A stretch of DNA of 64,000 bases from Bacteroidota bacterium (GCA_016717725.1 JADKFA010000007.1:114111-178110); one strand, 5' to 3'. Positions 42,939 to 52,629 are shown, counted from the first letter of the stretch. The notes: a model not told the origin generated them from the sequence alone. Numbers and translations: made by a program.

Positions 42939-45900
42939 ATGAAAATAGTATTTGCTAAGATGTATTTCGTTTTACTGTTGATTTTATTTTTTATCAACGG
43001 TTATTCTTTTGCTCAAACTTCAGTACAACTGAGTGGTTCTAAAACATGTGTTGTTGTTCCGTTCCATGCTTCATTTCAATTGAGTCAATTTACCATTGAA
43101 TGTTGGTTTAAGCGAACGGGTAAAGGTTCGCCTACAAGTACAGGATCTATTTCTGCTTATCCATTGGTAACCCGTGGAAGAGCGGAAGGTGATGGACCAT
43201 TAAAGGATATTAATTATTTTCTCGGAATCGAAGAAAATAAGGAAGTGCTATGCGCCGATTTTGAAGCAGATAATTCAGCTCCTAATCCAGGAAAAAATAA
43301 TCCACTATTCGGGATAACTAGAATTGCAAATGATGTTTGGTATCACGCAGCTATTACTTTTGATGGTACTAATTTTTGTTTGTATTTAAATGGAAATTTG
43401 GAAGCACAACTATCTGTAACCAATCAACCCCAAACGTTGGGATTGCAAAATTTTTGTATCGGATCAGCAAAAAATTCCTCTCAAGCTTCTTCAGGAACAT
43501 TTTTGGGACAAATCAGTGAAGTGAAATTATGGAACACTGCATTGTCTTCTACGTTTATTAAGGCAAATCTATTTACACAAGGAATTCAAAATGCAGCGCT
43601 GGTGGCTAGGTGGCCCATGAATGACGGAAGTGGATTAACCATTCGCGATAGTTCTGGAAATAATAGAAGCGGTTCTATTGAAGGTTCTCTTTCCTCATGG
43701 GTGAATGAAACACCTTTTACTACCCTATTGGAAATTGTTCGCGGACCCTATATTCAACAAATTTCTCCAACATCTTCTACGATTTGCTGGAGAACAAATA
43801 TTCCTTCAACAAGTTTGATTCGTTACAGCACAAATTGGCAGGTTTTACCTGATTTGCTTGTTGATAATGATTGTTATACTGATCATAAATTAATATTAAC
43901 AGGATTAATTCCAGGAAAAAAATATTATTATTCAATTGGTTCAACAACAAAACTGTTGCAAAGAGATTCTAATAATAATTTTGTAACAACACCTTTAGCT
44001 GGTAATGAAGTTTCTACAGTTGCTTGGATTACAGGAGAGATAGGGACAGGTAAAACTGTAGTGAATAAAGTTTATGCAGGTGCTAAATCCTATTTTAAAA
44101 GTAGAGTTCCTGATTTATGGATTAATGCAGGAAACTTAGGATATTCTGGTGGAACCGATGAACAGTATCAATCAAAATTCTTTTCCGTTTTTTCAGATTG
44201 GCTAAAGAAAGTTTGCATCTTTCCTACTCTAGGATTAATAGATTATGGCAGCAGTGTCTTGAAGCAAACAAATCATGCAATAGCGTATAATGATATTTTT
44301 CATGTGCAACAAGATGTAGTATCTGGAATACCAAGTAATCGAAAGGAATATTATTCTTTTGATCATGGTGATGTTCATTTTATTGTGTTAGATGCTTTTG
44401 GAATTGAGTCTAATTTAAAGTTAGTAGATACAACATCTGCACAAGCTATTTGGCTCAAAAATGATTTAGCAGCTACTAACTTAAAGTGGAAAGTAGTGAG
44501 TATGGGAATGCCCTTTTATACCAAAGGAAGTTTTGATGGAGATACTGATTCATTGATGATTCGATTGCGCTCTTCAATACTCCCTATCTTAGAACGTAAT
44601 GGGGTTGATTTGGTTTTTAGTGGTGGAAGCTATGCCTATGAAAGAAGTTATTTGTTAAACGGACTTACGGGTACTGCTGCTGATTATAAAGCATGGAAAC
44701 ATAGAGTAAGTTCTTCAAAAGCAAAGTATGATGGCTCACCTAATTCTTGTCCATATGTTAAGGAAAGTAACTCAAATGCAAAAGGAACCGTTTATGTCAC
44801 CTTGGGAACATCTGGGCAACGAGGTTCTGAACAAGTGGATTTTCCTTTTCCAGCTATGGTTACGTCTAAATCTAACATGGGCGGATCAATGATTCTTGAA
44901 GTGAGGATTAATCGATTGGATGCTTCTTGGGTTCGTGAAGATGGACTCGTAGGTGATCGCTTTACCATGTTCAAAGATGTAAATGATACGATTGTAATTC
45001 CAGTAAATACAGGGCAACAAGTGAAGTTGGAAGCACCATGGGTAGGAAATTATTACTGGCCAAGCAACGATTCAACATGTAAATCTCAAAGCTTAAACAT
45101 TAGCAACGCTTCATTCATAACGGTTGTGGATAGCCTAAATTGTATTCAACATACATGGCAATTTAATTTGGTTGGACAGGATCCATCGCAAATAATTTTG
45201 TCGGCTCCAGCTAATTTAAGCTGTTGTAATCCAACAACAGTAGGATTAAAAGTGATTCCCATCGATCCTAATGGAAATGCTATGACTGTTAAATACTACG
45301 GGCGTAAAAGACCTTTCCAAAGTACACCGCCAGCTCCATTTTCCATCATAGGTTTGCCCGATACTCAGTTTTATACAAGTGAAGAGAATGGAGGTTCAAA
45401 CAGCTTTTTTAAAGCACAAATGGATTGGACATTAGCCAAAAAAGACTCTTTAACAGTTTCGTTTATTTCTCATTATGGTGACTGTGTGGAGCATGGCGAT
45501 AATAATGGCGATAAAGTGGAATGGATAAGAGCCGATTCAGCATTTAAAATTATTGAGAATCCTGTTACCACTCAATTACCATTTGGAATACCATACAGTG
45601 TTTGCGTGGGTAATCATGATCAAACTCCAAACGGTGATCCTAATGGTGCAACTACTCTTTACAATCAGTATTTTGGAAGTACTAGGTTTAGCGGTCGAAA
45701 TTATTATGGTGGACATTATGGAAGTAATAATGATAATCATTACGAGTTGTTCAGTGTGAATGGCTATAATTTCATTGCTATTTCTTTGGAATATGATGAG
45801 GTGGCTAATGGTTCTGTGTTGGCTTGGGCTGATGCACTTTTGAAAACTTATATAAATCGAAGAGCAATTATTACTAGTCATTTTTTACTCGACATAAAAG

Positions 45901-46622
45901 GAAATTTTAGCGCTCAAGGATTAGCTACATTTAATGCATTGAAAAATAATCCGAATCTCTTTTTGATTTTATGCGGACATATAGGTGGTGAAGCACAAAG
46001 AACAGATACCGTGAACGGAAATTTGATTCATACACTTATGGCCGATTTCCAAACTCGACTAAATGGTGGAACAGGATGGATGAATATTTTGCAATTTGTT
46101 CCAGCGGAAAATCGATTGAAAGTCAAAACCTATTCACCACTTTTTGATATTTATGAGACGGATCAAAACAGTGAATTTGAATTGCCAATAAATTTGTTTG
46201 AGACATTTAAGTTAATAGGCACCAATAGTAATGTAGCAAGTAATTCGTTTTCATCGTTAAGTTGGCCAGGTTTAGCATTAGGAAGCTATGAATGGTATGT
46301 TGAGGTGAGTGATGGTACTAATATTGTTGTGAGTCCAATATGGGATTTTACAGTTACTGGACCTTCTCCTCGCATGGAACAAGAAGTACCTCTTGTCCCC
46401 AAGGTTCGAATTATTCCAAACCCAGTACTCGATAGTTTTAGTATCGATGCAGGTGAAAATGATGTTAAAAGTGTTCAGGTTTTTTCGATGCAGGGCTGGT
46501 TCTTGATGACGGCAAGCACTTTCGGTCCAACAGATATTTCTAGCCTTTCATCTGGTTCGTATATGGTGAGAGTACTCTTAAAGAATGGGTTAAGATGTGA
46601 TTTGTTATTGGTGAAGTATTAG
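42939..46622 (+). CDS. Secreted protein with LamG, inactive and active metallophosphoesterase domains, T9SS type A
   Basis: About 1,227 aa from the ATG at 42939, which gives a good signal peptide (MYFVLLLILFFINGYSFAQ); a TTG at 42903 is less likely. Order: LamG-like domain (~25-215); purple-acid-phosphatase-type Fn3 (SSTICWRTNIPSTSLIRYST); a first phosphoesterase domain (~340-620) with its catalytic motifs changed (GEIGTG, NAGNLGY, LGLIDYG, GGSYAYERSY); then a second (~800-1090) with intact motifs (GLPDTQFY, HYGDCVEHGD, VGNHDQTP, ITSHFLLD, CGHIGGE). The end (VRIIPNPVLDSFSIDAGEND, GSYMVRVLLKNG) is a type A sorting domain. It is probably a surface phosphatase or phosphodiesterase with a binding N-terminal half. 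Confidence 0.92.
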   Translation: MKIVFAKMYFVLLLILFFINGYSFAQTSVQLSGSKTCVVVPFHASFQLSQFTIECWFKRTGKGSPTSTGSISAYPLVTRGRAEGDGPLKDINYFLGIEENKEVLCADFEADNSAPNPGKNNPLFGITRIANDVWYHAAITFDGTNFCLYLNGNLEAQLSVTNQPQTLGLQNFCIGSAKNSSQASSGTFLGQISEVKLWNTALSSTFIKANLFTQGIQNAALVARWPMNDGSGLTIRDSSGNNRSGSIEGSLSSWVNETPFTTLLEIVRGPYIQQISPTSSTICWRTNIPSTSLIRYSTNWQVLPDLLVDNDCYTDHKLILTGLIPGKKYYYSIGSTTKLLQRDSNNNFVTTPLAGNEVSTVAWITGEIGTGKTVVNKVYAGAKSYFKSRVPDLWINAGNLGYSGGTDEQYQSKFFSVFSDWLKKVCIFPTLGLIDYGSSVLKQTNHAIAYNDIFHVQQDVVSGIPSNRKEYYSFDHGDVHFIVLDAFGIESNLKLVDTTSAQAIWLKNDLAATNLKWKVVSMGMPFYTKGSFDGDTDSLMIRLRSSILPILERNGVDLVFSGGSYAYERSYLLNGLTGTAADYKAWKHRVSSSKAKYDGSPNSCPYVKESNSNAKGTVYVTLGTSGQRGSEQVDFPFPAMVTSKSNMGGSMILEVRINRLDASWVREDGLVGDRFTMFKDVNDTIVIPVNTGQQVKLEAPWVGNYYWPSNDSTCKSQSLNISNASFITVVDSLNCIQHTWQFNLVGQDPSQIILSAPANLSCCNPTTVGLKVIPIDPNGNAMTVKYYGRKRPFQSTPPAPFSIIGLPDTQFYTSEENGGSNSFFKAQMDWTLAKKDSLTVSFISHYGDCVEHGDNNGDKVEWIRADSAFKIIENPVTTQLPFGIPYSVCVGNHDQTPNGDPNGATTLYNQYFGSTRFSGRNYYGGHYGSNNDNHYELFSVNGYNFIAISLEYDEVANGSVLAWADALLKTYINRRAIITSHFLLDIKGNFSAQGLATFNALKNNPNLFLILCGHIGGEAQRTDTVNGNLIHTLMADFQTRLNGGTGWMNILQFVPAENRLKVKTYSPLFDIYETDQNSEFELPINLFETFKLIGTNSNVASNSFSSLSWPGLALGSYEWYVEVSDGTNIVVSPIWDFTVTGPSPRMEQEVPLVPKVRIIPNPVLDSFSIDAGENDVKSVQVFSMQGWFLMTASTFGPTDISSLSSGSYMVRVLLKNGLRCDLLLVKY

Positions 46623-46650
46623 TTGTAATTTTGTGGTCTACTTGAAAAGT

Positions 46651-47553
46651 ATGATCAACCGATTTATTTCTGCCTTATTTTATTATCTCATTATAATGCC
46701 TATTTCAGCATTACCCTATTTTTTATTGTATCGAATTTCGGATTTTTTATATTTTCTTTTTTATTATATATTAGGATATAGGAAAAATGTAATTGTAGGA
46801 AATATTGAACGTTCGTTTCCTGATAAATTGAAAAGTGAACAAATAGAGATTGCAAGGAAATTTTATGCGCATTTCTGTGATCTTATCGTTGAAAGTTTAA
46901 AGGTTTTTTCAATAGCTGAACCACAAGTGCAAAAACGAATGAAATTTGTGAATCCAGCTGTGATGAACAAGTATTTTGATGAAGGAAAGAGTGTGATAAT
47001 GGCAGGTGGTCATTTTAATAATTGGGAGTTGTTCGCTGTCGCAATTGATCATGCAATTAAACATAATAGTATCGCTATTTATAAGCCGTTGTCAAATCAG
47101 TTTTTTGATGTGAAAATGCGAGCAACAAGAGGTAAATTTGGATTGAGAATGATTGCCATCAAGGATGTGAAAAAAGTGTTCGATGAAACGCAACATGAAT
47201 TATCTACTTTTATTTTTGGAACAGATCAGTCTCCTGGAAATGTAAAGAAAGCATATTGGATGAATTTTTTAAATCAGGAAACAGCAGTTCTCTTCGGCGC
47301 TGAGAAGTTTGCAAAAGATTATAATTATCCAGTGGTGTTTTGTTGTATTCATAAGGTAAAGCGCGGATATTACGAAGTGGAGTTTCGGAATTTGGTGGAT
47401 GATCCTTCCCAATGCGAGTTTGGTGAAATCACGCAATTGCACACTCAAATGCTCGAAAATGATATTCTAAAAGCTCCTCAATATTGGCTCTGGAGCCACC
47501 GTCGATGGAAGAAGAAGCGTCCAGAGGAAGCCGAATTACATAAATCAATATAA
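46651..47553 (+). CDS. LpxL/HtrB-like lipid A acyltransferase
   Basis: 300 aa from the ATG at 46651; a GTG at 46633 would add six residues. An N-terminal membrane segment (FISALFYYLIIMPISALPYF) precedes the acyltransferase domain with the HX4E-type motif in MAGGHFNNWELFAVA, the acceptor region GTDQSPGNVKKAYW and the end APQYWLWSHRRWKKKRP. The family adds secondary acyl chains to lipid A at the inner membrane. It is isolated from other lipid A genes and starts 28 bp after the phosphoesterase gene. Confidence 0.9.
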   Translation: MINRFISALFYYLIIMPISALPYFLLYRISDFLYFLFYYILGYRKNVIVGNIERSFPDKLKSEQIEIARKFYAHFCDLIVESLKVFSIAEPQVQKRMKFVNPAVMNKYFDEGKSVIMAGGHFNNWELFAVAIDHAIKHNSIAIYKPLSNQFFDVKMRATRGKFGLRMIAIKDVKKVFDETQHELSTFIFGTDQSPGNVKKAYWMNFLNQETAVLFGAEKFAKDYNYPVVFCCIHKVKRGYYEVEFRNLVDDPSQCEFGEITQLHTQMLENDILKAPQYWLWSHRRWKKKRPEEAELHKSI

Positions 47554-47558
47554 TTTGC

Positions 47559-47566
47559 TACCTTTG
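47559..47566 (+). promoter_or_regulatory. -7 box of the molybdenum cofactor / formate dehydrogenase operon
   Basis: TACCTTTG fits TAnnTTTG, 34 bp before the moaA ATG. The -33 element is unclear. It marks the only good promoter position I found ahead of the 13-kb gene run. Confidence 0.4.
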
Positions 47567-47600
47567 AAAGTAGGTTATTTTAAATTGTAGAATTAATTAA

Positions 47601-48584
47601 ATGCTGGTCGATTCGTTCAATAGAAAACATGATTATTTAAGAATTTCACTTACCGATAAGTGTAATTTGAGATGTTTGTATTGTATGCCCGTCGATCTTC
47701 CTGAAAGTTTTTTGGCGACCCGTTCGATGATGAACGTCGATGAAATTGTCGCTATCGCAAAGGTCTTTGTCGATTTAGGAGTTACTAAAATTCGGTTGAC
47801 AGGTGGCGAACCATTAGTGAGGAAGGAAGTAAGAGAAATCATTTCAAGACTAGCTAAATTTCCTGTCCAGTTGGCCTTAACAACGAATGCAGTTCTTGTG
47901 GATGAGTACATCGATTTGTTTGTGGAAACTGGTTTGCGCTCCGTGAATGTGAGCCTCGACTCATTAGAGGCCTCTACGTTTGAAATCTTATCGCAACGTA
48001 AACATTTTAGTAAAGTCGTTGCTAATATTCAGTTGTTGCTTGATCGTGGTTTTCATGTGAAGTTGAATATGGTTGTACTCAAAGAGGTAAATCATAAAGA
48101 AATTCCTGCATTTGTTGAAATGACGAAGAACGCACATCTGCATGTTCGATTTATTGAGTTTATGCCGTTTAAAGGAAATGGATGGGATAAACAGCAAGTG
48201 TTTTCTTCGGATGAAATTATTTCTTTGATAAATAAAAATTTTCAATTTCATAAATTGACAGATCGTCCTCATGATACCGCTCGGAATTTCCGTGTAGATA
48301 ATCATGTTGGAACTTTTGCAATTATTAGTACGATGACCGAACCTTTTTGTGATACCTGTAATCGTCTTCGATTAACTTCAGATGGAAAAATGAAGAATTG
48401 TCTGTTCTCAAATGGAGAAGCTGATATTCTTTCTGCATTAAGAAAGGGTGACGATCTGGTTCCGATCATTCGGCAATGTGTTTGGCAGAAAAAAGCAGCT
48501 CGCGGTGGACAAATGATGGGCGATCTTGGTGATATTTCTGCTGAAAATATTGATAATCGTTCTATGATTTCTATTGGTGGTTAA
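47601..48584 (+). CDS. moaA: GTP 3',8-cyclase MoaA
   Basis: 327 aa. The radical-SAM cluster is in LTDKCNLRCLYCMP and the second [4Fe-4S] site in PFCDTCNRLRLTSDGKMKNC; both are complete. GGEPLVRKEV is the GGEP SAM-binding motif. The C-terminus ends in GG, needed for GTP-binding or for the MoaA mechanism. The enzyme converts GTP to 3',8-cyclo-GTP, the first step in molybdopterin synthesis, with MoaC. It is first of the operon, and its stop is immediately followed by the moeA start. Confidence 0.96.
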   Translation: MLVDSFNRKHDYLRISLTDKCNLRCLYCMPVDLPESFLATRSMMNVDEIVAIAKVFVDLGVTKIRLTGGEPLVRKEVREIISRLAKFPVQLALTTNAVLVDEYIDLFVETGLRSVNVSLDSLEASTFEILSQRKHFSKVVANIQLLLDRGFHVKLNMVVLKEVNHKEIPAFVEMTKNAHLHVRFIEFMPFKGNGWDKQQVFSSDEIISLINKNFQFHKLTDRPHDTARNFRVDNHVGTFAIISTMTEPFCDTCNRLRLTSDGKMKNCLFSNGEADILSALRKGDDLVPIIRQCVWQKKAARGGQMMGDLGDISAENIDNRSMISIGG

Positions 48585-49781
48585 ATGCAAATGAATACAA
48601 TGATTTCATTCGAAAATGCTCGTCGCCTAGTAATAAAAAATACACGAAGCGGAAGAGTTATGAGTATGAAGTTGTCTGAATGTCTGCATCATGTTTTAGC
48701 AGAAAATATTGTTGCAATTGTTGATGCACCGCCTTTCGATCAATCTGCTATGGATGGATTCGCATTTAATGTTAGCTCATGGGATAAGAATTCTCCACTT
48801 TTGCTAACATCTGTGATTCAAGCGGGAAAGAAATCTGCCATAAAATTGAAAAAGCACGAAGCAGCAAAAATTTTTACGGGTGCACCCATTCCATCAGGCG
48901 CAAACTGTGTTGTAATGAAGGAGAAAGTGTTGGTGAAAGGAAATCAGGTTTTTATTTTAGATGTATCTACAACGGTTGGATTAAATATTAGAAGAAAAGC
49001 CTTTCATGTGAAAGCAGGGAAAGTTGTTTTGAAAAAAGGAGACATTATTTCTGCAGGAACTATCGCTTTTTTAGCTTCAATCGGAATAGCTCAAGTGAAA
49101 GTGTTTGCGAAACCTCGTATCGGCATCATCGTTACTGGTGATGAGTTGGCGGTTCCAGGGAAAAAGTTGAAGTCGGGACAAGTTTACGAGTGTAATTCTT
49201 TTGGATTAATAGCAAGCTTACTGAATTATGGAATTATTCCTGATATTGTATTGTATGCTAAAGATGATAGAAAAGATGTGAAAAGAAAATTGATGGAATG
49301 CGAGAAGAAGTCTGATATCATCCTTTTTACGGGCGGCGTTTCCGTGGGAGATTTTGATTTCGTGGCTTCTACATTAGACGAACATAAAGTAAAAATGCAT
49401 TTTCATAAAGTGAAGCAAAAGCCAGGTAAGCCAATTTATTTTGGGTCGAAAAAAGATAAAGTTTATTTCGGACTTCCAGGAAATCCAGCTTCTGTATTAA
49501 CATGTTTTCATGTGTATGTGGTTGATGCTATTTATGCATTTATGAATAAGTCTAAACGTGAATTGATACCCGCTTTATCACTGAATGATTATCGGAAGAA
49601 GCCGGGTATGGCAAATTTTTTAAAGGCAAAACAGGATGTTCATGGTGTTGCTATTTTAAAAGATCAGGAAAGTTATAAGTTAAATTCTTTTGTAGATGCA
49701 AATGTTTTGTTGGTCATGAAAGAAGATGAAAGTACTATTTCTAGAGACGATAAAGTTGAAGTAATAGAAATAAGAAATTAA
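48585..49781 (+). CDS. moeA: Molybdopterin molybdotransferase MoeA
   Basis: 398 aa. Signatures: ISFENARRLVIKN, VDAPPFDQSAMDGFAF, IFTGAPIPSGANCVVM, GIIVTGDEL, LFTGGVSVGDFDF and FGLPGNPASVLTCFHVYV. MoeA inserts molybdate into adenylylated molybdopterin. The ATG follows the moaA stop directly; ATGs three and six codons further on are possible alternative starts. The downstream TSUP gene begins 6 bp after the stop. Confidence 0.95.
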   Translation: MQMNTMISFENARRLVIKNTRSGRVMSMKLSECLHHVLAENIVAIVDAPPFDQSAMDGFAFNVSSWDKNSPLLLTSVIQAGKKSAIKLKKHEAAKIFTGAPIPSGANCVVMKEKVLVKGNQVFILDVSTTVGLNIRRKAFHVKAGKVVLKKGDIISAGTIAFLASIGIAQVKVFAKPRIGIIVTGDELAVPGKKLKSGQVYECNSFGLIASLLNYGIIPDIVLYAKDDRKDVKRKLMECEKKSDIILFTGGVSVGDFDFVASTLDEHKVKMHFHKVKQKPGKPIYFGSKKDKVYFGLPGNPASVLTCFHVYVVDAIYAFMNKSKRELIPALSLNDYRKKPGMANFLKAKQDVHGVAILKDQESYKLNSFVDANVLLVMKEDESTISRDDKVEVIEIRN

Positions 49782-49787
49782 TTCTTG

Positions 49788-50524
49788 ATGGAATGGCCAA
49801 TAGTATTTTATGTATTGTTATTGATAGTATCTTTTTTATATGCTAGTGTAGGACACGGTGGTGCAAGTGGATACATTGCATTGATGACGTTGTTCTCATT
49901 TTCTCCTGATGAAATTCGTCCAGCATCTCTGGTGATGAATGTTTTTGTTTCTGGATTATCGTTTTATCATTTTTCTAAGGAAGGACATTTTCGTAAAGAT
50001 TTATTTATTCCCCTGGCTATAGCCTCCATTCCTGCTGCATTTTTAGGTGGGATGTTGAATGTAGATGCATCTTACTATAAAATGATTTTAGGATTTGTCT
50101 TGTGTATTCCTATTTTAACTTTGTCTGGTTTGTTTAAGGTGAAGGAAAGAGTTGAAAGTTTGACCCCTTCTTTCATTCATCTTTTGTTGGTGGGATGTAT
50201 TATAGGATTTTTTAGTGGATGGATTGGTATTGGTGGTGGAATAATTTTAAGTCCATTGATTTTGTTTTTTGGATGGGCGAAGATGAAAGAAACAGCTGCC
50301 GTTTCAGCACTTTTTATTTTTGTGAATTCCATTTCTGGAATTTTAGGGCAAAAATGGTTGGAATGCAATTAGGTTTGAATTTTGGAATTTTAGTAGGTGT
50401 CGTTTTGGTTGGTGGATACTTCGGTTCTTTTTTAGGCGCATCAAAATGGAATAAAAAAATATTGGAAAAAGTATTGGCTTTCGTCTTGTTGATCGCCGTT
50501 TATAAGTTGATCTTTACCGAGTAA
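49788..50524 (+). pseudogene. TSUP (TauE/SafE-like) permease, one-base frameshift
   Basis: Membrane protein of the TSUP family within the molybdenum cofactor operon. The ATG at 49788 opens EWPIVFYVLLLIVSFLYASV, with family repeats VGHGGASGYIA and GWIGIGGGIILSPL. The initial frame stops at 50372, but homology and membrane helices continue in the -1 frame (GLNFGILVGVVLVGGYFGSF ... LAFVLLIAVYKLIFTE) to the TAA at 50522-50524. One A added in the A5 run near 50350 would restore a single ~246-aa reading frame. The restored stop overlaps the mobA start (TAATG), showing which frame is the original. A sequencing error is as likely as real decay. The substrate may be molybdate or a sulfur anion; unproven. 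Confidence 0.75.
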
Positions 50525-51104
50525 TGAGTCTACAACGTAATGGATATATATTAGCCGGCGGTAAAAGTTCTCGAATGGGAACAGATAAAGGATTGCTCCT
50601 GCTAAAAAATAAAAGTTTAGTGAAGTATGTTATCGATAATTTAACTCCTTGCGTAGATCAAATTTTCATCGTGAGTTCGAATGAATTATATGAACAATTT
50701 TGCCTTCCCTTGGTGCCCGATATAGTCCTAGGAAAAGGTCCTGCCGTTGGGATCTTTTCTGCTCTTGAACATTCGACTGTGAATCAGAACTTTGTCATTT
50801 CTTGCGATACGCCTTTTCTGGACTCATCTCTAATTTCACGAATTTTTAATCTGGCAAAAGATCACGAAATTTGTATAGCAGAGTCAATGGGATTTTGGGA
50901 GCCAATGGTTGGCGTGTATTCAAAGTCAATCAGTGAAAATGGAAGCAAAGTATGGAAGAGGGAGAATTCAAATTGCAAAAATTGATTGAGAAATTTAATT
51001 ATAAATTGGTGAATGCTGAAAGGGATTTGCTAGCAAACGAATTTTCTTTTCTTAATATTAATTCACCCGATGATTTGTTGAAAGCAGAAAAATGGATCAA
51101 GTAA
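50524..51104 (+). pseudogene. mobA: Molybdenum cofactor guanylyltransferase MobA, one-base frameshift
   Basis: The N-terminal frame reads MSLQRNGYILAGGKSSRMGT (nucleotide-binding loop), SCDTPFLDSSL and ESMGFWEPMVGVYS, then stops at 50985. The typical C-terminus appears in the -1 frame from 50952 (MEEGEFKLQKLIEKF ... FLNINSPDDLLKAEKWIK) and ends at TAA 51102-51104. One extra A in the AAA near 50948 would join them into ~193 aa, the normal MobA length. MobA attaches GMP to Mo-molybdopterin to give the bis-MGD form used by formate dehydrogenases, so loss would matter for the enzyme encoded downstream. It may be an assembly error. Confidence 0.8.
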
Positions 51105-51328
51105 AAGTAAAAGTGTTTGGTAAATTGGAAGAGCTGATGGGCACGAATGAACTTTTTTGGTCTCTGCCTAATGATGTGAAAACGTTGAAAAATGAGTTGG
51201 AAAATAAATTTCCATCCATAGTTAATATCCAATATGCTGTTTCTGTTAATAATAAGATTGTCAGTGGTGATAAACACATTCAAAAGGGTGATACTATAGC
51301 CTTATTACCTCCCTTTTCGGGTGGATAA
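51092..51328 (+). CDS. moaD: Molybdopterin synthase sulfur carrier subunit MoaD
   Basis: 78 aa, ubiquitin-like, ending FSGG with the C-terminal double glycine that MoeB adenylates. The N-terminus (MDQVKVKVFGKLEELMGTNE) and the ALLPPFSGG end match the family. It overlaps the restored mobA frame by 13 bp. It pairs with MoaE, three genes downstream. Confidence 0.93.
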   Translation: MDQVKVKVFGKLEELMGTNELFWSLPNDVKTLKNELENKFPSIVNIQYAVSVNNKIVSGDKHIQKGDTIALLPPFSGG

Positions 51329-51339
51329 ATTTATATTTA

Positions 51340-52158
51340 ATGGACTTCGAAAGATATCAACGGCAAATTTCACATCCTAAAATAGGAGTGAATGGTCAAC
51401 AACAATTGCTGGATGCGAAAGTGTTGGTCGTTGGTGCTGGTGGACTTGGTTGTCCTGTAATGCAGTATTTAACAGCTGCAGGTGTTGGGAAAATCGGTGT
51501 AGTAGATGGTGATGTTGTGTCGAAATCTAATCTTCCTCGACAAATATTGTTTACTGAACTAGATCTTGGAAAATTGAAAGTTTCTTGTGCTGAAAAGTAT
51601 TTGAAGTGGCTGAATGCAGATATTGAAGTTGTACCATTTCCTGTTTTTATGAATAATAAAAATGCATTTAATATTCTTAGTGACTATGATGTAATTGTTG
51701 ATTGTACCGATGATTTCGCAACAAGGTATTTATTGAATGATGCCTGCGTATTATTAGAAAAGCCATTGGTTTATGGTGCAATCTATCTCGACCAAGGACA
51801 AGTAGCTGTTTTTAACTGTAAGTTAGAAAATAAATTTTCGTCAAATTATAGAGATATTTACCCCAATCCTCCCACCAAGAACGAAGTTCCTACCTGTGAA
51901 GAATTAGGTGTGATGGGTGTTTTGCCTGGTACCATTGGATTGTTTCAAGCAAATGAAGTGTTGAAAGTTATAACGAAGGCTGAAAATATTTTGGCAGATA
52001 AATTTCTTGTTTTTAATATGTCGACATATTCTTCAAACACTTTCGATGTGATAAAAAATAGTTCAACCATTATTCCTTCTTCACAAAGTGAATTCGAGAA
52101 ATTCGATTATATTTCTTTTTGTGGAAGAGTTGCCATGGAACCAGCAAATAGTATTTAA
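51340..52158 (+). CDS. moeB: Molybdopterin synthase adenylyltransferase (MoeB/ThiF family)
   Basis: 272 aa. A ThiF/HesA E1-like fold: FERYQRQISHPKIGVNGQQQ, the nucleotide loop VVGAGGLGCPVMQYLTAAG, the arginine region NLPRQILFTE and the acidic VDCTDDFATRYLLND. The cysteine in VPTCEELGVMGVLPGTIGL is conserved. There is no clear C-terminal rhodanese domain, so sulfur for MoaD probably comes from a cysteine desulfurase or a separate rhodanese. It sits between moaD and moaE, which fixes the pathway as molybdopterin rather than thiamine. Confidence 0.92.
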   Translation: MDFERYQRQISHPKIGVNGQQQLLDAKVLVVGAGGLGCPVMQYLTAAGVGKIGVVDGDVVSKSNLPRQILFTELDLGKLKVSCAEKYLKWLNADIEVVPFPVFMNNKNAFNILSDYDVIVDCTDDFATRYLLNDACVLLEKPLVYGAIYLDQGQVAVFNCKLENKFSSNYRDIYPNPPTKNEVPTCEELGVMGVLPGTIGLFQANEVLKVITKAENILADKFLVFNMSTYSSNTFDVIKNSSTIIPSSQSEFEKFDYISFCGRVAMEPANSI

Positions 52159-52185
52159 TTAATTGTAGAATTAAATATTTGTAAA

Positions 52186-52629
52186 ATGACTGAAAAAAAG
52201 AAGAAGAAAATATTTATTGAAGGGTCCATCTCCCCAGAATTTATTGCAAATTCCATCGCCTCTCATCAACCTAAAACAGAAGTGGGTGCACACAGTATTT
52301 TTTTAGGACAAGTACGTGCTGATGTGTTGAACGATAAAACGGTGTCAGCAATTGATTACTCAAGTTATATTCCTATGGCTGAAGAGATCGTTCACGAAAT
52401 TCGAGAGGCCGTTTTTGCGAAATATCCTTTGTCTTGCATGCATATTTACCATAGCTTAGGTAGGGTGGAAGCAGGGCAAATTTGCCTCTTTGTTTTCACC
52501 TCTTCCACCCATCGAAAAGAAGCCCAAGATGCTTGTGCCGAACTGGTGGAAAGAATAAAATCAGAAGTTCCTGTTTGGGGAAAGGAAATTCTCAATGATG
52601 ACTCTTATATTTGGAAAGAAAATAAATAG
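52186..52629 (+). CDS. moaE: Molybdopterin synthase catalytic subunit MoaE
   Basis: 147 aa. The family core is visible: GAHSIFLGQVRADVLNDKTV, IDYSSYIPMAEEIVHEI, MHIYHSLGRVEAGQICLFVF and the catalytic lysine in VPVWGKEIL. The N-terminus is lysine-rich (TEKKKKK). It combines with thiocarboxylated MoaD to convert cyclic pyranopterin monophosphate to molybdopterin. Confidence 0.95.
   Translation: MTEKKKKKIFIEGSISPEFIANSIASHQPKTEVGAHSIFLGQVRADVLNDKTVSAIDYSSYIPMAEEIVHEIREAVFAKYPLSCMHIYHSLGRVEAGQICLFVFTSSTHRKEAQDACAELVERIKSEVPVWGKEILNDDSYIWKENK

Noticed and set aside
45576..45881. Minus-strand open frame of 101 codons in the phosphoesterase gene
   Set aside because: It is antisense to an intact catalytic domain, with an Ile/Ser/Thr-rich shadow composition.
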